16,595 nt of DNA from Panacagrimonas sp041635265 (GTDB lineage Bacteria > Pseudomonadota > Gammaproteobacteria > Nevskiales > Nevskiaceae), in assembly GCA_041635265.1 (NCBI GenBank), contig JBFJJV010000062.1, positions 1-16,595 of the forward strand, written 5' to 3'. Below the pieces are notes generated by a model. It did no database searches. It saw only the letters and a program-made list of their open reading frames with translations, and was not told where the DNA came from. The translations under genes were made by a program, and so were the position numbers. This document shows, in pieces, positions 14,465 through 16,595 of this stretch; positions within the stretch are counted from its first letter, which is position 1; each line of letters opens with the position of its first letter.

Positions 14465-15427
14465 TCAGCGGGCCTTTTGTCGCGCCCGATAATCCAGCCA
14501 GGCCGACAGACCCTGGGCGTTCAGCGGGATGTCATTGCATAGCGTTTGCACCCAATCCGTCGGATCGCCGGAATTCGCCTCTGCCTCTTTGACGACCAAT
14601 TCCTCGACACCTTGAACCAGGGCATTGTCACGGGTCTCGGCGTCGGCGCAGTCCTCCCACGCGAGCGCGAGCGCCTCGTGCGCACTGACCAGACGCTTAA
14701 GGTCGGCCCCCATGCGTTGTATGTCGGTGATTTCGGCATAGTGGGTCAGATAGATGGCGCGCGGTGAGAGCGCCAGCATGCGGTCAACCGAGGCACGAAA
14801 TGCAGCTGGATCAAACTGGGTTGGCGTGGTGGTGGGAAAAATATATTTCTCATCACCCTGGTCCAGTTCGCGGTATGACAATCCAAATGTGTCACCGGAA
14901 AAGATGGCCGCGGCGCCAGAATCATGCACAAAGAGATGGTGTTTGGCATGCCCGGGACAGTCATAAAAGGTCAGGGGCCTGCCGGCCAGAGAGACCGAAT
15001 CACCATCTTGCGCGACGATGATGCGCGCTGCGGCTATGGGGATCAGTTCATCGTAGTCCAGCTTTGCACGCGCCTCGCCATAGACGGCGACGACACCCGC
15101 CCACAGCTTGGCGGGATCTGCCAGATGTGGTGCTGCGCGTGGATGGGCCACCAGCTTTGCATTGGGCAGCGATTGCATCAGCAAGCCTGCGCCACCCGCA
15201 TGGTCCAGATGCACATGGGTAAGAATGACGTAGTCGACGGCATCGGCACCAAGACCCAGATGCTTGAGCGCCGCGAGCATCAGTGGCACGGACTCAAAAG
15301 TGCCGGTGTCGACGAAGGCGACGCGCCCGTCTTCCACAATCAGATGAATAGCGGCCATTTGCGGCCGCATATAACCTGAGTCGAGCGCATAGATGCCGTA
15401 ATCGTAGGCTTGGATATCGATATTCAC
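14465..15427 (-). CDS. Metallo-beta-lactamase-fold hydrolase
   Basis: A 320-residue cytoplasmic protein of the MBL superfamily. Metal ligands are in THVHLDHAGG (His71, His73, Asp75, His76), in CPGHAKHH, and in the SGDTFG and LTHYAE motifs. The family also has VDTG near residue 39-42, seen here. The final roughly 90 residues are helical and lie outside the core fold. Members hydrolyse thioesters, lactones, phosphoesters or glutathione adducts; the substrate cannot be told here. The start codon is GTG, and it overlaps the purK TGA in a GTGA junction, so it is translationally coupled to purK and belongs to the same purE-purK operon. I see no obvious functional link to purine synthesis. No clear terminator is seen in the 21-base gap to the convergent ParA gene. 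Confidence 0.9.
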   Translation of the reverse strand: MNIDIQAYDYGIYALDSGYMRPQMAAIHLIVEDGRVAFVDTGTFESVPLMLAALKHLGLGADAVDYVILTHVHLDHAGGAGLLMQSLPNAKLVAHPRAAPHLADPAKLWAGVVAVYGEARAKLDYDELIPIAAARIIVAQDGDSVSLAGRPLTFYDCPGHAKHHLFVHDSGAAAIFSGDTFGLSYRELDQGDEKYIFPTTTPTQFDPAAFRASVDRMLALSPRAIYLTHYAEITDIQRMGADLKRLVSAHEALALAWEDCADAETRDNALVQGVEELVVKEAEANSGDPTDWVQTLCNDIPLNAQGLSAWLDYRARQKAR

Positions 15428-16500
15428 AGAAGCCTCTTCAGTCGCTCGCAGCGTTCATTCAGGTCCGCTTCGGATTGAGCAGTTACCGTCGCGTGCCCAA
15501 CTTTGCGCTGCGGCTTGGGCGTTTTCCCGTAGTGATGGACATGGACGCCCGGAATGGCAGCGATTTGCTCATTGCCGGGCGCATCACCGATGAAATTGAA
15601 CATGGCGCAGGGACCACGCAAGGCTGTGGATCCCAGAGGCAATCCGGCCATGGCGCGCAAATGATTTTCGAACTGAGACACTTCCGCGCCTTCAATCGTC
15701 CAGTGGCCGGAATTGTGAACACGCGGTGCAATCTCGTTGGCCAGCAGCTCGCCGGCGGCCACAAAAAATTCAAAGGCGATGACGCCCACATAGTCAAGGT
15801 GATCCGCCACGCGCCGCACATAAGCTTCCGCGGCTTGCTGCAGAGGATCGTTCGCAACAGGCCTGGAAAATCGCAGGATGCCGTCACGGTGTACGTTTTC
15901 AGCCACGGGGTAGAACACCATTTCCCCCTTTCGGCTGCGCACACCAATGCAGGATATTTCCCTTTCAAAATCGACGAAGGCTTCCATGATCAGCGGCTGA
16001 CCGGAAAGCCTTGTCCAGGCATTGTCCGAATCATTTTCGTTGCGGAGCACGGCCTGTCCTTTGCCGTCATAGCCCAGGCGCCGGGTTTTCAGCACCGCGG
16101 GCAATCCCACATTCTTGATCGCGATGTCGAGCGCTTCGCGCGCGGCTACCGGCATATAACGCGGCACCGGAATCTGCAGCAGATCGAACAATCTTTTTTC
16201 GTCCAACCGGTCCTGACCGGCGACGAGTGCCTTGAACGGCGGATACAGAGGAAGGCGTTCTGCGACAAACGCAGCCGTCGCGGCCGGGACGTTTTCGAAC
16301 TCATAAGTCGCAACATCACAGGACTCGCAAAATGTCTTCAGGGCCGACTCGTCGTCGTACTGAGCCTTGAGGTGAGCACCGAGCGGCGCGGCACAAGCCT
16401 CTACGGCTGGGTCAAAAAAGACAAAGTCAAAATCCAGCGGATAGCCAGCCAATGCCAGCATGCGACCGAGCTGGCCAGCGCCAAGAATGCCGATACGCAT
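15424..16500 (-). CDS. purK: N5-carboxyaminoimidazole ribonucleotide synthase
   Basis: A 358-residue ATP-grasp enzyme that converts AIR, bicarbonate and ATP to N5-CAIR in purine biosynthesis, feeding PurE. Recognisable features are the N-terminal ILGAGQLGRMLALAG (residues 5-19), TYEFENVP, the ATP-binding LKTRRLGYDGKGQ, EREISCIGVR, and the metal/phosphate region ANEIAPRVHNSGHWT with SQFENHLRA. The length is normal. Its ATG at 16500 overlaps the TGA that ends the family-like purE frame (TGATG), and its TGA overlaps the GTG of the metallo-hydrolase gene. The three genes therefore form a tightly coupled operon on the - strand. Confidence 0.97.
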   Translation of the reverse strand: MRIGILGAGQLGRMLALAGYPLDFDFVFFDPAVEACAAPLGAHLKAQYDDESALKTFCESCDVATYEFENVPAATAAFVAERLPLYPPFKALVAGQDRLDEKRLFDLLQIPVPRYMPVAAREALDIAIKNVGLPAVLKTRRLGYDGKGQAVLRNENDSDNAWTRLSGQPLIMEAFVDFEREISCIGVRSRKGEMVFYPVAENVHRDGILRFSRPVANDPLQQAAEAYVRRVADHLDYVGVIAFEFFVAAGELLANEIAPRVHNSGHWTIEGAEVSQFENHLRAMAGLPLGSTALRGPCAMFNFIGDAPGNEQIAAIPGVHVHHYGKTPKPQRKVGHATVTAQSEADLNERCERLKRLL

Positions 16501-16595
16501 CAGGAAGCCGGCAGGGACAGCGCTGCGTCCGAAAGCACTTTATTGGTTTGCGCCGCTCGGAGGCGCGCGAATCCTGCTCAAGCGCGAAGATCTGA
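16500..16595 (-). CDS. purE: N5-CAIR mutase PurE, C-terminal end (partial, apparent frameshift)
   Basis: The right edge holds the end of the gene upstream of purK. In the frame that stops at 16500-16502 the last residues are AAQTNKVLSDAALSLPAS, which fit the PurE tail pattern (R--QT--VL---LP). That frame has an in-frame TGA at 16578-16580, though. The frame that is open at the window edge reads QIFALEQDSRASERR, also PurE-like (QILAL in the family), but continues past the usual end to a TGA at 16427-16429 inside purK. So the family-like sequence switches frame within roughly 16550-16570, near GCGCGCC. Either one base (or a number not divisible by three) is missing, by sequencing error or mutation, or PurE here has an extended tail of about 30 residues overlapping purK. 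PurE converts N5-CAIR to CAIR. Confidence 0.7.

Overview
The window looks like a piece of a moderately GC-rich gammaproteobacterial chromosome. This is inferred from the RpoD C-terminus, the purE-purK gene pair and a tiny Lys-rich 'MSKGM' protein of a type I recall from gammaproteobacteria. Housekeeping genes sit at both ends: the 3' end of rpoD with a strong terminator on the left (+ strand), and purE, purK and a metallo-beta-lactamase-fold hydrolase on the right (- strand). A solitary ParA-type ATPase lies just inside the right flank, convergent with the hydrolase. I see no transposase, integrase, tRNA, rRNA or CRISPR array.

Left part (1-2131): rpoD end, terminator, a 33-residue basic protein on the - strand with its own Shine-Dalgarno, a palindrome upstream and a terminator downstream, then a four-helix DUF4239 (bestrophin-like) membrane protein on the - strand. 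An 11-bp tandem duplication lies just upstream of that last gene.

Middle part (2132-13363), all on the + strand, is the accessory-looking block. Module A (2132-3900) is a two-gene unit joined by an ATGA overlap: a small secreted protein and a secreted, repeat-containing, tail-fibre-like protein. It is closed by a strong terminator. Module B (4014-7927) encodes cytoplasmic group-transfer enzymes: an SGNH-like protein, a NodU/CmcH-type O-carbamoyltransferase, a small protein whose end resembles the tail of an SGNH hydrolase, and a PAPS-dependent sulfotransferase. Consecutive genes overlap by a few to about 30 bases. Module C (7980-13363) encodes two exported proteins joined by ATGA: a YyaL/DUF255 thioredoxin-like protein fused to a DsbD-alpha-like domain, and a 1049-residue protein with seven Asp-rich calcium-type loops and a C-terminal ASPIC/UnbV domain.

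A reasonable reading, which is inference, is that module B carbamoylates and sulfates a glycan or small molecule. Modules A and C would supply the surface-exposed or periplasmic partners and a redox or folding function. The combination is unfamiliar to me and is the best candidate here for something not described. The right edge also shows an apparent frameshift in the last codons of purE.
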